From the NCBI RefSeq assembly GCF_041227145.1, contig NZ_JBGFSP010000003.1, forward strand, positions 2,232,001 to 2,296,000: DNA of 64,000 bases, given 5' to 3'. The translations under genes were made by a program, and so were the position numbers. The notes under the pieces are model-generated. The model saw only the letters and a list, made by a program, of their open reading frames with translations. It ran no database searches and was not told the origin of the DNA. Within the stretch, counting starts at the first letter, position 1; each line of letters opens with the position of its first letter. This stretch comes from Bacteroides sp. AN502(2024). Its GTDB lineage: Bacteria > Bacteroidota > Bacteroidia > Bacteroidales > Bacteroidaceae. Below, in pieces: positions 47,464-56,856 of the stretch.

Positions 47464-48558
47464 ATGGACGCTACACTCTACCAACCTCTTTTCCTCGCGG
47501 GTGTCATGCTCTTTGCCATCGGCATCGGTGGGCGTTACCTCGCATCGGCGGGTTACGCCCTGCAAGAGCGGTGGCACGATTTCATGCTACCGCTCGCCAT
47601 AAGCGTTGTATTGGTGCTTTGGATCGGCATGCGCCCCGTCAGTCCGGCATTCGGCGACACGGTAAACTACGCCCGGGAATACAGGCTTATGGGCGTTACC
47701 GATGTACCGATGGACTGGAAGGGTGAATGGATTTGGCAACTGTTCATGGCGAGTTGCAAAAACAGCGGACTGAGCATCCATGTGTTCTTCACGTTGGTGG
47801 AGGCGGGATACATCCTCTCTGTGCTGTGGGCGGTGAAACGGTTCATGCCGGGGAATCCGGGGTTGGGCATGCTGTTTGTCTGCGCCTCGCTCATGTTCTT
47901 CAGTTTCGGCACCAACGGACTGCGCAACGGTCTGGCGTGCCACATCGTGCTGCTGGCAATGGGTCTTCTCTTTGCCGACAAATATGCGGCTGCCGCCGCA
48001 CTATCCCTATTGGCTTTCGGAATCCACCGCAGCGTGGCTTTGCCCATAGCCGCCACCCTGGCAGGCATGTATCTGTTAAGGAATCCCAAACATGCCGTCT
48101 ATGTATGGATAGCGTCCATCGGCGTGTCATTGGTGGCGGGAGAGAGCATTACCGGATTTTTCGCCTCCTTGGGGTTCGACGACCGCATGACGAGCTATAC
48201 CGATGACACCAACGACATGGAACAGTTCTCGCGAACCGGCTTCCGCTGGGATTTCCTGCTTTATAGCGCCATGCCGGTGCTGATGGTGTGGTATGTCTGT
48301 GTCAGGAAAGCGGCATCGGACTCGTGGTATAACGTCATCGCCGTGGTCTATTGCCTGTGCAATGCCTTTTGGGTGATGGTAATCCGCAGTTCGTTCAGCA
48401 ACCGCTTCGCCTATCTGTCGTGGTTTCTCTACCCCATCGTCATAGCCTACCCGCTTATCAACCTTCCCGTATGGGAAGACCAGGACCGCAAGACCGGACA
48501 GATTCTGCTGGCTTATTGCGGCTTTACCCTATTCATGCAATTTTTCGTTTGGTCCTGA
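47464..48558 (+). CDS. EpsG/Wzy-family polysaccharide polymerase
   Basis: 364 residues with about ten membrane segments. The periplasmic segment RPVSPAFGDTVNYAREYRLM and the central FFSFGTNGLRNGLACHIVLLAMG match EpsG-type polymerases (conserved RNGLA). These join lipid-linked repeat units on the outer face of the inner membrane. Such an enzyme is normally paired with a Wzx flippase, but none is visible; an ABC exporter is present instead. The TGATG overlap couples it to the next gene. Confidence 0.85.
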   Translation: MDATLYQPLFLAGVMLFAIGIGGRYLASAGYALQERWHDFMLPLAISVVLVLWIGMRPVSPAFGDTVNYAREYRLMGVTDVPMDWKGEWIWQLFMASCKNSGLSIHVFFTLVEAGYILSVLWAVKRFMPGNPGLGMLFVCASLMFFSFGTNGLRNGLACHIVLLAMGLLFADKYAAAAALSLLAFGIHRSVALPIAATLAGMYLLRNPKHAVYVWIASIGVSLVAGESITGFFASLGFDDRMTSYTDDTNDMEQFSRTGFRWDFLLYSAMPVLMVWYVCVRKAASDSWYNVIAVVYCLCNAFWVMVIRSSFSNRFAYLSWFLYPIVIAYPLINLPVWEDQDRKTGQILLAYCGFTLFMQFFVWS

Positions 48559-49487
48559 TGAAGACACTGACCGTTTTTACCCCTACTTACAACCGGGCAC
48601 ATACCTTGGAACGTACCTATCGCAGCCTGTGCAGCCAGACCTGCAAGGACTTCGAATGGATGGTGATAGACGACGGGTCTACCGACGACACGCGTACGCT
48701 CATCGCCCGCCTTGCCAACGAAGACCGGCTGACGATACATTATATCCATAAGGAAAACGGCGGACTCCATACCGGATACAACACCGCCTACGCCAATATC
48801 CGCACGCCGCTCTGTGTCTGTGTGGACAGCGATGACTACATGCCTCCCCGTGCCGTGGAGCTGATATTGGACACGTGGCGCAAGCGGGGCAGCGACCGCT
48901 ATGCAGGCATCATCGGTTTGGATCACTATGCCGAAACCGACCGCCCCATAGGGGGCGGGTTTCCCGATGGATTGAAGGAATGTTACCTGCTCGACCTTTA
49001 CACGCACGACATCCACTATGGTGACACCAAACAGGTGATGCGCACGGAACTGATGCGCCGCGTGGCGCCGCAAACGGGATTTGAAGGCGAAAGGTTCTTC
49101 AACCCCATCTACATGTTGCTGCAAGTATGCGATGAGTATCCCTTGCTGGTACTTAACGAAAATCTCTGCATGGTGGACTACGGGGTGGGCGACAACATGT
49201 CGCGCGCCATCTTCCGCCAGTATACAGACAGCCCGCGCAGCTTTGCCAAACTCCGCTTGCAAGCCATGAGTCTGAAACGGAGCACGTTCGCCTACAGGCT
49301 TCGCGCCGCGATCCACTATGTGGCGGAATGCCTCATCGCACGCGACGGCGATTGGCTCAGGAACTCACCCCGAAAGCTGACAACCCTCTGCATGGCACCT
49401 CTCGGTATGGCACTTTGGGCATATATACGCTATCGCGTGTGGCGGATGGAAAGAGGAAAGAAAACAATAATAGAAAACAATAAATGA
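48558..49487 (+). CDS. Glycosyltransferase family 2
   Basis: 309 residues. Opening LTVFTPTYNRAHTLERTY, IDDGSTDDT, KENGGLHTGYNTAY and metal-binding DSDDY. Start at 48558 overlaps the polymerase stop; the ATG at 48351 lies deep in the polymerase gene. The C-terminal part (FNPIYMLLQVCDEYPLLVLNENLCMVDY) is shared with a subgroup of Bacteroides capsule GT2 enzymes. The stop overlaps the next start (ATGA). Confidence 0.9.
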   Translation: MKTLTVFTPTYNRAHTLERTYRSLCSQTCKDFEWMVIDDGSTDDTRTLIARLANEDRLTIHYIHKENGGLHTGYNTAYANIRTPLCVCVDSDDYMPPRAVELILDTWRKRGSDRYAGIIGLDHYAETDRPIGGGFPDGLKECYLLDLYTHDIHYGDTKQVMRTELMRRVAPQTGFEGERFFNPIYMLLQVCDEYPLLVLNENLCMVDYGVGDNMSRAIFRQYTDSPRSFAKLRLQAMSLKRSTFAYRLRAAIHYVAECLIARDGDWLRNSPRKLTTLCMAPLGMALWAYIRYRVWRMERGKKTIIENNK

Positions 49488-50635
49488 AGGACTGTCGCAT
49501 GAAAATTGTGTATATCATAAATCAATTGAATCTGTTCGGAGGTGTGGAGCGGATCATAGCGGATAAAGCAAATGCTCTTGCCGAGGAATATGGTCATGAG
49601 GTCACCATTATCTGCCTCTGCCAGAAAGAGGGGGTGGGTAACGCCTATCCTTGTTCCCCACTCGTCAAACAAATCAATTTGGGACTCGAAAAGTTTGAAT
49701 TCCCCGCTTTACCCCGTGAAAAGCCCTTTATGTATATTTATGCCATCCTTCGATGGTACTACCGATGCTTACATCGGGTTCGGACCGTATTGCGGGGTAT
49801 TAAGCCGGATATCACAATCGTACCCACACAGGTGGGACGTCCGGGCGTATATTTCCGCACTTATTCCATCATCGAGTCACACATGTACTTTCCTAAGAAA
49901 AAGCTTCGATGGCGACACGTCTTGAATTGGGGACCTTTGGAATATGCGACACGCCGCTGTAAGGCATTGATCACATTGACCCACCACGAGGTATCCCACT
50001 GGGACAAAGCACGCCGGGTAGAGGTGATACCCAACTTTACCAATATTAAACCAATCGCTCCATGCAACGTGGGAGCAAAACGTGCCATGGCTGCCGGGCG
50101 ATTGACCGATCAGAAAGGATTCGACCTGCTGATAGATGCTTGGCGTATCGTAAAGCAACAACACCCCGACTGGCAGCTCGATATCTATGGAGAAGGTTCG
50201 GAGAAGAACCGACTGATGCAACAAATCGAAACCAATGAACTGGCCGATGCGGTTTTGCTACATCAGCCCACCAAGGAGATAGCACGCGAATATGCAGTCC
50301 ACAGCATGTTTATCCTAAGTTCTCGCTCCGAAGGTTTCCCATTAGTGTTGCTCGAAGCCATAACCTGCGGCATGCCTTGCGTGGCGTTCGATTGCCCCAC
50401 CGGACCTGCCGAGATGATAGACCACGAAATGAACGGCATACTGGTTCCATTCGAGAATCTGCCGCGAGAGGAACAGGTGAGCGGGTTGGCTGCCGCCATC
50501 TGCCGCATGATGGAGAAAACCGACGAAGAACGTGCGCAAATGGGTAAAGCGGCCATGGAAAAAGCAAAACTATTCGGAAAGGATGTGATTATGGCAAGGT
50601 GGGATAAGCTGTTCCATGAAGTGGCAGGAAAGTAA
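49484..50635 (+). CDS. Glycosyltransferase family 4
   Basis: 383 residues, GT-B fold. Opening IIYIINQLNLFGGVERI-like (VYIINQLNLFGGVERI), second domain MAAGRLTDQKGFDLLI and donor-site SSRSEGFPLVLLEAITCG. The Met at 49499 is an alternative start that places the first strand at residue 3. Typically GalNAc or galactose transferases show this arrangement, but specificity is not certain. Confidence 0.92.
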   Translation: MKDCRMKIVYIINQLNLFGGVERIIADKANALAEEYGHEVTIICLCQKEGVGNAYPCSPLVKQINLGLEKFEFPALPREKPFMYIYAILRWYYRCLHRVRTVLRGIKPDITIVPTQVGRPGVYFRTYSIIESHMYFPKKKLRWRHVLNWGPLEYATRRCKALITLTHHEVSHWDKARRVEVIPNFTNIKPIAPCNVGAKRAMAAGRLTDQKGFDLLIDAWRIVKQQHPDWQLDIYGEGSEKNRLMQQIETNELADAVLLHQPTKEIAREYAVHSMFILSSRSEGFPLVLLEAITCGMPCVAFDCPTGPAEMIDHEMNGILVPFENLPREEQVSGLAAAICRMMEKTDEERAQMGKAAMEKAKLFGKDVIMARWDKLFHEVAGK

Positions 50636-50648
50636 CTTGGAGTAAGAA

Positions 50649-51752
50649 ATGAAAATATTGCATTTTATCACGTCTCTGCGTACAGGCGGAGCGGAACAAC
50701 TGATGAGTGACCTGCTGCCTCGATTACGCGATGCCGGAAATGCCGTGAAGCTGTTGTTGATGGACGGCACACATACGCCTATCTACGAGCAGATAGAGCA
50801 AATGGGTATTCCCATCCATTCGTTGGGCAACGGCGAAAGTGCCATGCACAACCCCTTACTCTTGCTTCGGTTGAGGCGCTATCTCAAAGCAAACGCTTTC
50901 GAGGTGCTTCATGCGCACAACACGCCCTGCCAACTCCTACTCGCTTTGGCAAGCGACTGTTGCCCCACCGCAAAGTTCGTGACCACCGAACACAACACCA
51001 CCAACCGCCGACGGACATGGCGTTGGTACCGCCCCGTCGACCAATGGATGTATCACCACTATAGCTGTATTATCTGCGTCAGCACCAAAGCCGAAGAGAC
51101 ACTCCGCACCTCGCTTAGCAACAATTTCCCAGCGGATCGCATCTGCACCGTGCCCAACGGTGTAGACACCGAACGGTTTGCCCATGCCCTCCCCAACAGC
51201 GAGCTGGACGAACGGTATGCCGGCAAACACTTGGTGCTGATGGCAGCGGCGTTCCGTAAACAGAAAGACCAGCCCACCCTGATACGTGCCATGCGGTGGC
51301 TACCCGCGGATTATCAACTACTGCTGGCAGGCGAGGGGGAATGTCTCACTGCCTGCAAGGAGTTGGCAAAGCAGACGGGAGTAGACGATAGAACGACTTT
51401 CTTAGGGCTACGGAGTGATGTGCCGTCGTTATTGAAAACGGCAGAGGTAGTCGTGATGTCATCACACTACGAGGGGCTTCCTCTCTTTGCCATCGAAGCT
51501 ATGGCATCGGGAGCGCCTTTCGTGGCTACCGATGTGGACGGGCTGCATGAGATAGCCTCGGGTGCGGCAATTGTTTTCCCGCATGAAGACGATCGTTGCC
51601 TTGCCGAACAAATCGAGAAATTATGTGAGGACGAGACATCGGCGCGGGAGGTTGCCGCCCGTTGCCGGGAACGCGCCGGGCTGTATGGCATTGAGCGTAT
51701 GGTAAAAGGCTATCTGCAAGTATATGAATCGTTATTTAAGGATTCCTTATAA
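50649..51752 (+). CDS. Glycosyltransferase family 4 (last gene of the capsule operon)
   Basis: 367 residues, GT-B fold. Opening LHFITSLRTGGAEQLMSDLL, VVMSSHYEGLPLFAIEAMASG as donor-binding motif. It ends tail to tail with the opposing GT2 gene, sharing 6 bases (51747-51752), so no conventional terminator fits between them. Confidence 0.92.
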   Translation: MKILHFITSLRTGGAEQLMSDLLPRLRDAGNAVKLLLMDGTHTPIYEQIEQMGIPIHSLGNGESAMHNPLLLLRLRRYLKANAFEVLHAHNTPCQLLLALASDCCPTAKFVTTEHNTTNRRRTWRWYRPVDQWMYHHYSCIICVSTKAEETLRTSLSNNFPADRICTVPNGVDTERFAHALPNSELDERYAGKHLVLMAAAFRKQKDQPTLIRAMRWLPADYQLLLAGEGECLTACKELAKQTGVDDRTTFLGLRSDVPSLLKTAEVVVMSSHYEGLPLFAIEAMASGAPFVATDVDGLHEIASGAAIVFPHEDDRCLAEQIEKLCEDETSAREVAARCRERAGLYGIERMVKGYLQVYESLFKDSL

Positions 51753-52785
51753 AAGCCCGGACACCCACCGCTTGATCAGGCGGGTGGCACGTCCGTTTCT
51801 TACCTGTCGGAGTGCTATATCGTACACTGCAGGGGCATCGTTTGCCAACATCGCCCCGACAATGGGTTCTTTCAAAAAATCCGGGTGGTCGGTGACTTCA
51901 CCAAGTTTCTGATAAACAGAATCCGATAGCTCCTCACGAATTTGTCTGCAAATTTCCTCTTTGCTGCCTGTACGATGAATGATACGCTGGCATATATCCG
52001 AACGAAATACATTTTTCAACTCAATACGGATAAAGTCGGCAGCCCGAGTGTAGCCGTATCGTTCAATCAGCTCCTTTTTCAAATGATAAAGTACCTTCAA
52101 GTCGGGAAGGAGATGGGGATTGTATCTGTTGGTCATTACACCGAAACGGTAGGCATAGCCTACTACATCGAGTATATAAATACGCCTCAAGTGAGGAAAT
52201 AGCTGAATGTTAAAAGCCAAATCTTCGCCCATAAATACACCGGAAGGCCGTAATCCGGCATTTCTTACGGTTTCCATTCGGTATAGTTTGCCCCACGCTG
52301 TAACAGATAGAATATTTACACCGAAGAAACTGATGTAATAGGTATCGAAGAGTTCGGGACGCGCGATCAATCCTTGAACGGGTGAGATTGTCCGTCGCTT
52401 GATCCGGATATGCCTGCCCATCACTCTTTGCGATGCCATTTCCATATAATCGGCATCCGTATCTTCCGCTTTCCGGTACATGATGGACAAGATGTCCGGA
52501 TTGCACAGATAATCGTCCGAATCCACATACATCAAATACATTCCCTGGGCATGATCCATGCCTGTAAACCCGGCTCGTTCCACCCCCCTCATTGACAGGC
52601 TTGTCGATCACTCTCACGCGAGAATCCTTGGCGGCGTAGGCGTGGCAGATGGAACGACTGTTGTCGGTAGAGGCATCGTTCACCAATATCAGTTCAATAT
52701 CGCGATAAGACTGATTGAGACAAGATTCGATGCATTGACCGAGCCATCGGGAAGTGTTGTACACAGGGACTATAATGGAAATCAT
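51747..52785 (-). pseudogene. Glycosyltransferase family 2 split by a one-base shift at a G6 tract
   Basis: The N-terminal part (from 52785) reads MISIIVPVYNTSRWLG, VNDASTDNS and VIDKPVNE, then leaves frame. The rest (from about 52592 to 51747) continues as a good GT2: DHAQGMYLMYVDSDDYL and a full C-terminal domain. The break lies at six G residues on the coding strand (52583-52588 on the plus strand as C6). With five G the gene would encode one 345-residue protein, a normal GT2 length, and nothing else in it is broken. Either a recent mutation, a length-variable tract (phase variation) or a base-calling error. Confidence 0.85.
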
Positions 52786-53398
52786 AAAATAATATGTTGG
52801 TTTATTTAACTTAAGAAAATGCTTTTGCCTGTCTTTATAAGGCCGGATGTTTCAAGCCTATAAGAACAATATTCATATATTTAGCAAGCAACATTAACAT
52901 CACGTTCAATTACATTAAACGGAATTTTATTTTGTTTGACAGCAATAAGTGACTTAATGACATCTTTTTCATGATTTTTTCTGTTTTACATAACAAAAAT
53001 ATGATTTTTCCCTGAATTAAAGAAAATAAGTTGCAAAAACTTTCCTCTAATATCGGTTATGTTTTATTGAATCCGGCTGTCTAGAATAGTTATTCCATAT
53101 ACTTTTTAGAGCTATGTACGAACCTCTTTTTTGAAATCATCTCTGAAATAGCGTTGTTCCGAATTCCCCTCCATACCTCTGTTAATGCTTCTATCTTTTT
53201 AAATATACCACCGTTTTGCCTCCTTTGTCTTTTCGTATAATTCCCTCTTTTCAATAGTTTACCCTCTCTATTTTTACTCTTAAAAATATACTTTTAAAGT
53301 GTTTTTCTTTTCAAATTAATATTCATTAACTTATTTGCTATAATACTTTTTAATATCTCTTGTGTATTAGCTAATAGATATCGAACTATAAACTTTAA
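52786..53398. other. 613-base AT-rich gene-free region
   Basis: No gene or strong hairpin is visible. It holds the divergent starts of the broken GT2 gene (minus) and the second PUL (plus), so both promoters should be here. No TTTG plus TAnnTTTG pair with standard spacing was found on the plus strand, in keeping with use of an alternative sigma factor for the SusC gene. Confidence 0.6.
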
Positions 53399-56300
53399 AT
53401 GACTAATATTATGGAAAAAGATTTTCCTTTTTCATCCACCGGCAGGAGGTGTATTGTAGCCCTAATGTGCATATTTGTCTCAGCTCTTGTTTATGCACAG
53501 CAGCAAAAAATATCAGTTAGTATCAAAGAGCTTCCTCTTAAAGAAGCTATCAGTCAGATAGCAGAGAAAGCATCGATGAATGTAGCCTATAGCAAAGAAT
53601 TTGTAGATACGAGTAGGAAAGTGTCATTGGAGGTGAAAAACACAGATGTAAACAAAGCATTAACTCTTTTGCTAAAAGGGACTAAGATTGGGTTCCGTTT
53701 CCTGGATGACAGCATTTTATTTTATAATAAAGAATTTCAAAATAAAAGCACGTCTGAAACTGCTGATTCGCAAGAGAGTAAGAGGGAACTGTATGTGAAA
53801 GGTAAAGTTACTGATGAGAATGCAGAACCGATAATCGGAGCCACCGTGTCTGTGAAAGGATCGGCTACAGGTACAATAACTGATATCAATGGTCAGTATT
53901 CCATCAAAGTACCCTATGGGAGTACACTTCGGTATTCATACGTCGGTTATCGTGAAGAAAGCATCATAGCGAAAGAAACGACAGTAAACGTAGTGATGAA
54001 AGAGAATGCTGTCAGCTTGGAAGATGTAGTAGTTGTGGGTTATGGCGTACAAAAGAAAGTGAATGTAACAGGTGCTGTATCTATGGTTAAAGCGGAGGCT
54101 ATTGAGAATAGACCTATTGCTAACGTAACTACGGGGTTACAAGGGTTGTTGCCTGGAGTTAGCATCGTTTCTTCTTCGGGACAGCCGGGTGCTGTGCCTA
54201 GTATCAACATTCGTGGCACGGGAACCATCAACAGTAGTACAGCGCCTTTGATCTTGATTGATGGGGTAGCTGGGGGAGACATCAATTTATTGAATCCTTC
54301 GGACATTGAAAGTGTATCAGTGCTGAAAGATGCCGCCTCATCAGCCATTTATGGAGCACGTGCCGCCAATGGTGTTATTCTTGTAACTACTAAAAAGGGA
54401 GAAAAGAAAGAACGGGTAGTATTCCAATATAACGGATATGCCGGATTTCAGACTCCCACAGCATTACCGGAGCTTGTTAACGGAAGAGAATACATGGAAC
54501 TCTCCAACGAAGCCATGAGTGCTGCCGGATTTTCCAAGCCCTATACACAGGAGGCTTTCGATAAATATGGTTCGGGACTGTACTCCAATGAATATTCCAA
54601 TACTGACTGGATTGACGAAATATACAAAAGTCGGGCTTTTCAGACGGGGCATAATGTGAGTGCACGGGGTGGAAGCGAGAAAACCGGATTTTTTATGTCG
54701 TATGGTTTCTTGGATCAGGATGGGCTGATTGTAGGTGACGGATATAGTTCCAAAAGACATAATGCGCGTATCAGTGTAAACACAGAAGTGTACAATCGTC
54801 TGAAACTGAATGGACAGATGAGCTATGTCGATTTCTACAAAAAGGACTTAGGTTATAGTGGCACATCAGGGGTATTTCGCCTGTCACAGCGTATGTCTCC
54901 GCTACTTCCTGTCAAGTGGCAAATTCCTGACGAAAACGGCCGGATGGTAGATAGCGAGAATTGGTCGTATGGTTCGGTGCGTAACCCCTTGCAGGTAGCC
55001 TATGAGTCGGGAATGGAAGAACGGAAAACTCGTGTGCTCAATGGAATATTCAATGCAGATCTCAAAATTATAGACGGATTGAATGTCGGTATGCAGTACT
55101 CTACTAATATATACACCCGCCAGGTGGATGAGTTTAACCCGAAGATGTTGTCTTATTATTCGGACGGTAGCCCGTTGAAAGCAAATGAAGATGCCAAAGA
55201 CTATATTTCCCAAAGCCATCTCGATATTATGACCCAAACGTTGCAGTTCACCCTGAACTTTAATAAAGCTCTAGGATGCCACGAGTTAGGAGCGTTGTTG
55301 GGATTTTCGCAGGAATGGGAAAACCGAAGCACATTGGGTGCTACGCGTGATAATGTGATGGTTGAAGATATTCACGTTATCAGCGCCGGAATGATTAATT
55401 TCATGAATAGCGGAACAAAAGATGAGTGGGCTTTGCGCTCTTACTTTGGCCGTGTCAACTATGCTTTTGACGATAAATATTTGTTTGAAGCCAACCTGCG
55501 TGCCGACGGAACTTCAAGATTTGCTAAGGGGAATCGTTGGGGATATTTTCCATCGTTCTCGGCAGGATGGAACTTTTCACGTGAAAAATTCATGGAGTTT
55601 GCTACTTCGGTATTGAGCTCGGGTAAGTTGCGTGCTTCTTGGGGTGAGTTGGGAAATCAAAATATTCCCGGTAATTACTATCCCTACTTGTCGCCTATCA
55701 TTACCGAGGAGTCCTATCCTATCGGAGCTTCTAATACACCTGTTATGGGACTTTGGCAGAACAAAATCGGTAATCCCGATATCAAGTGGGAAACCATTCG
55801 CATGATTAATTTTGGAGTAGACCTTAGTTTTTTGAGTAATAGACTGAATGTGGACTTTGATTGGTATAAGAAAGAAAATATTGACGCGTTGGTTCGTCCC
55901 GATGTTCCGGCTATTGTCGGGGTTTCCAGCAGTAACGTGGGCTATGTCAATCTTGGTAAGATTGATGTCAAAGGATGGGAACTCAATCTGTCATGGCGTG
56001 ATAAGATCGGAAATGTAAATTACAATCTCGGGTTCAATCTGTCGGACGCCCGTAATAAGATCACCGATTTGGGCGGAACTCCGGAGTCTCTGACCAGTAC
56101 GGCTTCCGGTTCGTATCGTCGGGTAGGTGATCCGATAGGTGCTTTCTATGGTTATCTTACGGATGGGTTGGCACAAGTGTATGACTTCGAATCGGTGAAT
56201 ACAACTACAGGTAAGTATCAGAAACCAAAATTTCCTCTTGTTGCCTCACAAAATGGCATTGTACAGCCCGGAGATATTAAGTATCGGGACATCAGTGGTC

Positions 56301-56836
56301 CTGACGGTGCTCCCGACGGGGTGATTGATGACTACGACAAAGTGGTGTTTGGCGAGAAAGAGCCCCATTACACCTATGCAATCAAGGGTGGTTTGGAATG
56401 GAAAGGTATAGACTTCAGTTTCTATTTGCAAGGTGTAGGTAAAGTTGCCGGTTACCTTGAGGATGAGGCTCGGCATGCATTTATTAATGACTACTCGATC
56501 CCTAAAAAAGAACATCTTGACAGGTGGACGCCTATGAATCCAGATGCTTCTTATCCCAGACTTTATCAGTCGCAGGAGCACAACAGGCTCTTCAGTGACT
56601 ACTGGAAAGAGGATGCATCGTACTTGCGTCTGAAGAATATTCAGATAGGTTATCGTCTTCCTGCCCGGATGGTGGCACCTCTTGGTATTAATAGTCTTAG
56701 AGTATATGCCTCGGCAGATAACTTGTTTACTAAAACCAATTACTTCGGGGCTTATGATCCTGAAGTGAGGACCACCAGCGGAGATGTCTATCCGCAAGTA
56801 AAAACCTATGTTTTTGGATTATCAATAACATTCTAA
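53399..56836 (+). CDS. SusC-like TonB-dependent transporter with STN signalling domain
   Basis: 1145 residues. Signal peptide (cleavage after VYAQ), STN/secretin-type domain about 37-110, carboxypeptidase-D-regulatory-like domain 132-201, TonB box DVVVVGYG (209-216), plug with DAASSAIYGARAANGVILVTT, and barrel ending FGLSITF. The STN domain normally relays ligand binding to a FecR-like anti-sigma factor. No sigma/anti-sigma pair is in the window. The Met at 53411 (MEKDF) is an alternative start. First gene of the second PUL. Confidence 0.96.
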   Translation: MTNIMEKDFPFSSTGRRCIVALMCIFVSALVYAQQQKISVSIKELPLKEAISQIAEKASMNVAYSKEFVDTSRKVSLEVKNTDVNKALTLLLKGTKIGFRFLDDSILFYNKEFQNKSTSETADSQESKRELYVKGKVTDENAEPIIGATVSVKGSATGTITDINGQYSIKVPYGSTLRYSYVGYREESIIAKETTVNVVMKENAVSLEDVVVVGYGVQKKVNVTGAVSMVKAEAIENRPIANVTTGLQGLLPGVSIVSSSGQPGAVPSINIRGTGTINSSTAPLILIDGVAGGDINLLNPSDIESVSVLKDAASSAIYGARAANGVILVTTKKGEKKERVVFQYNGYAGFQTPTALPELVNGREYMELSNEAMSAAGFSKPYTQEAFDKYGSGLYSNEYSNTDWIDEIYKSRAFQTGHNVSARGGSEKTGFFMSYGFLDQDGLIVGDGYSSKRHNARISVNTEVYNRLKLNGQMSYVDFYKKDLGYSGTSGVFRLSQRMSPLLPVKWQIPDENGRMVDSENWSYGSVRNPLQVAYESGMEERKTRVLNGIFNADLKIIDGLNVGMQYSTNIYTRQVDEFNPKMLSYYSDGSPLKANEDAKDYISQSHLDIMTQTLQFTLNFNKALGCHELGALLGFSQEWENRSTLGATRDNVMVEDIHVISAGMINFMNSGTKDEWALRSYFGRVNYAFDDKYLFEANLRADGTSRFAKGNRWGYFPSFSAGWNFSREKFMEFATSVLSSGKLRASWGELGNQNIPGNYYPYLSPIITEESYPIGASNTPVMGLWQNKIGNPDIKWETIRMINFGVDLSFLSNRLNVDFDWYKKENIDALVRPDVPAIVGVSSSNVGYVNLGKIDVKGWELNLSWRDKIGNVNYNLGFNLSDARNKITDLGGTPESLTSTASGSYRRVGDPIGAFYGYLTDGLAQVYDFESVNTTTGKYQKPKFPLVASQNGIVQPGDIKYRDISGPDGAPDGVIDDYDKVVFGEKEPHYTYAIKGGLEWKGIDFSFYLQGVGKVAGYLEDEARHAFINDYSIPKKEHLDRWTPMNPDASYPRLYQSQEHNRLFSDYWKEDASYLRLKNIQIGYRLPARMVAPLGINSLRVYASADNLFTKTNYFGAYDPEVRTTSGDVYPQVKTYVFGLSITF

Positions 56837-56856
56837 CCTATTAAACGACTATAAAG

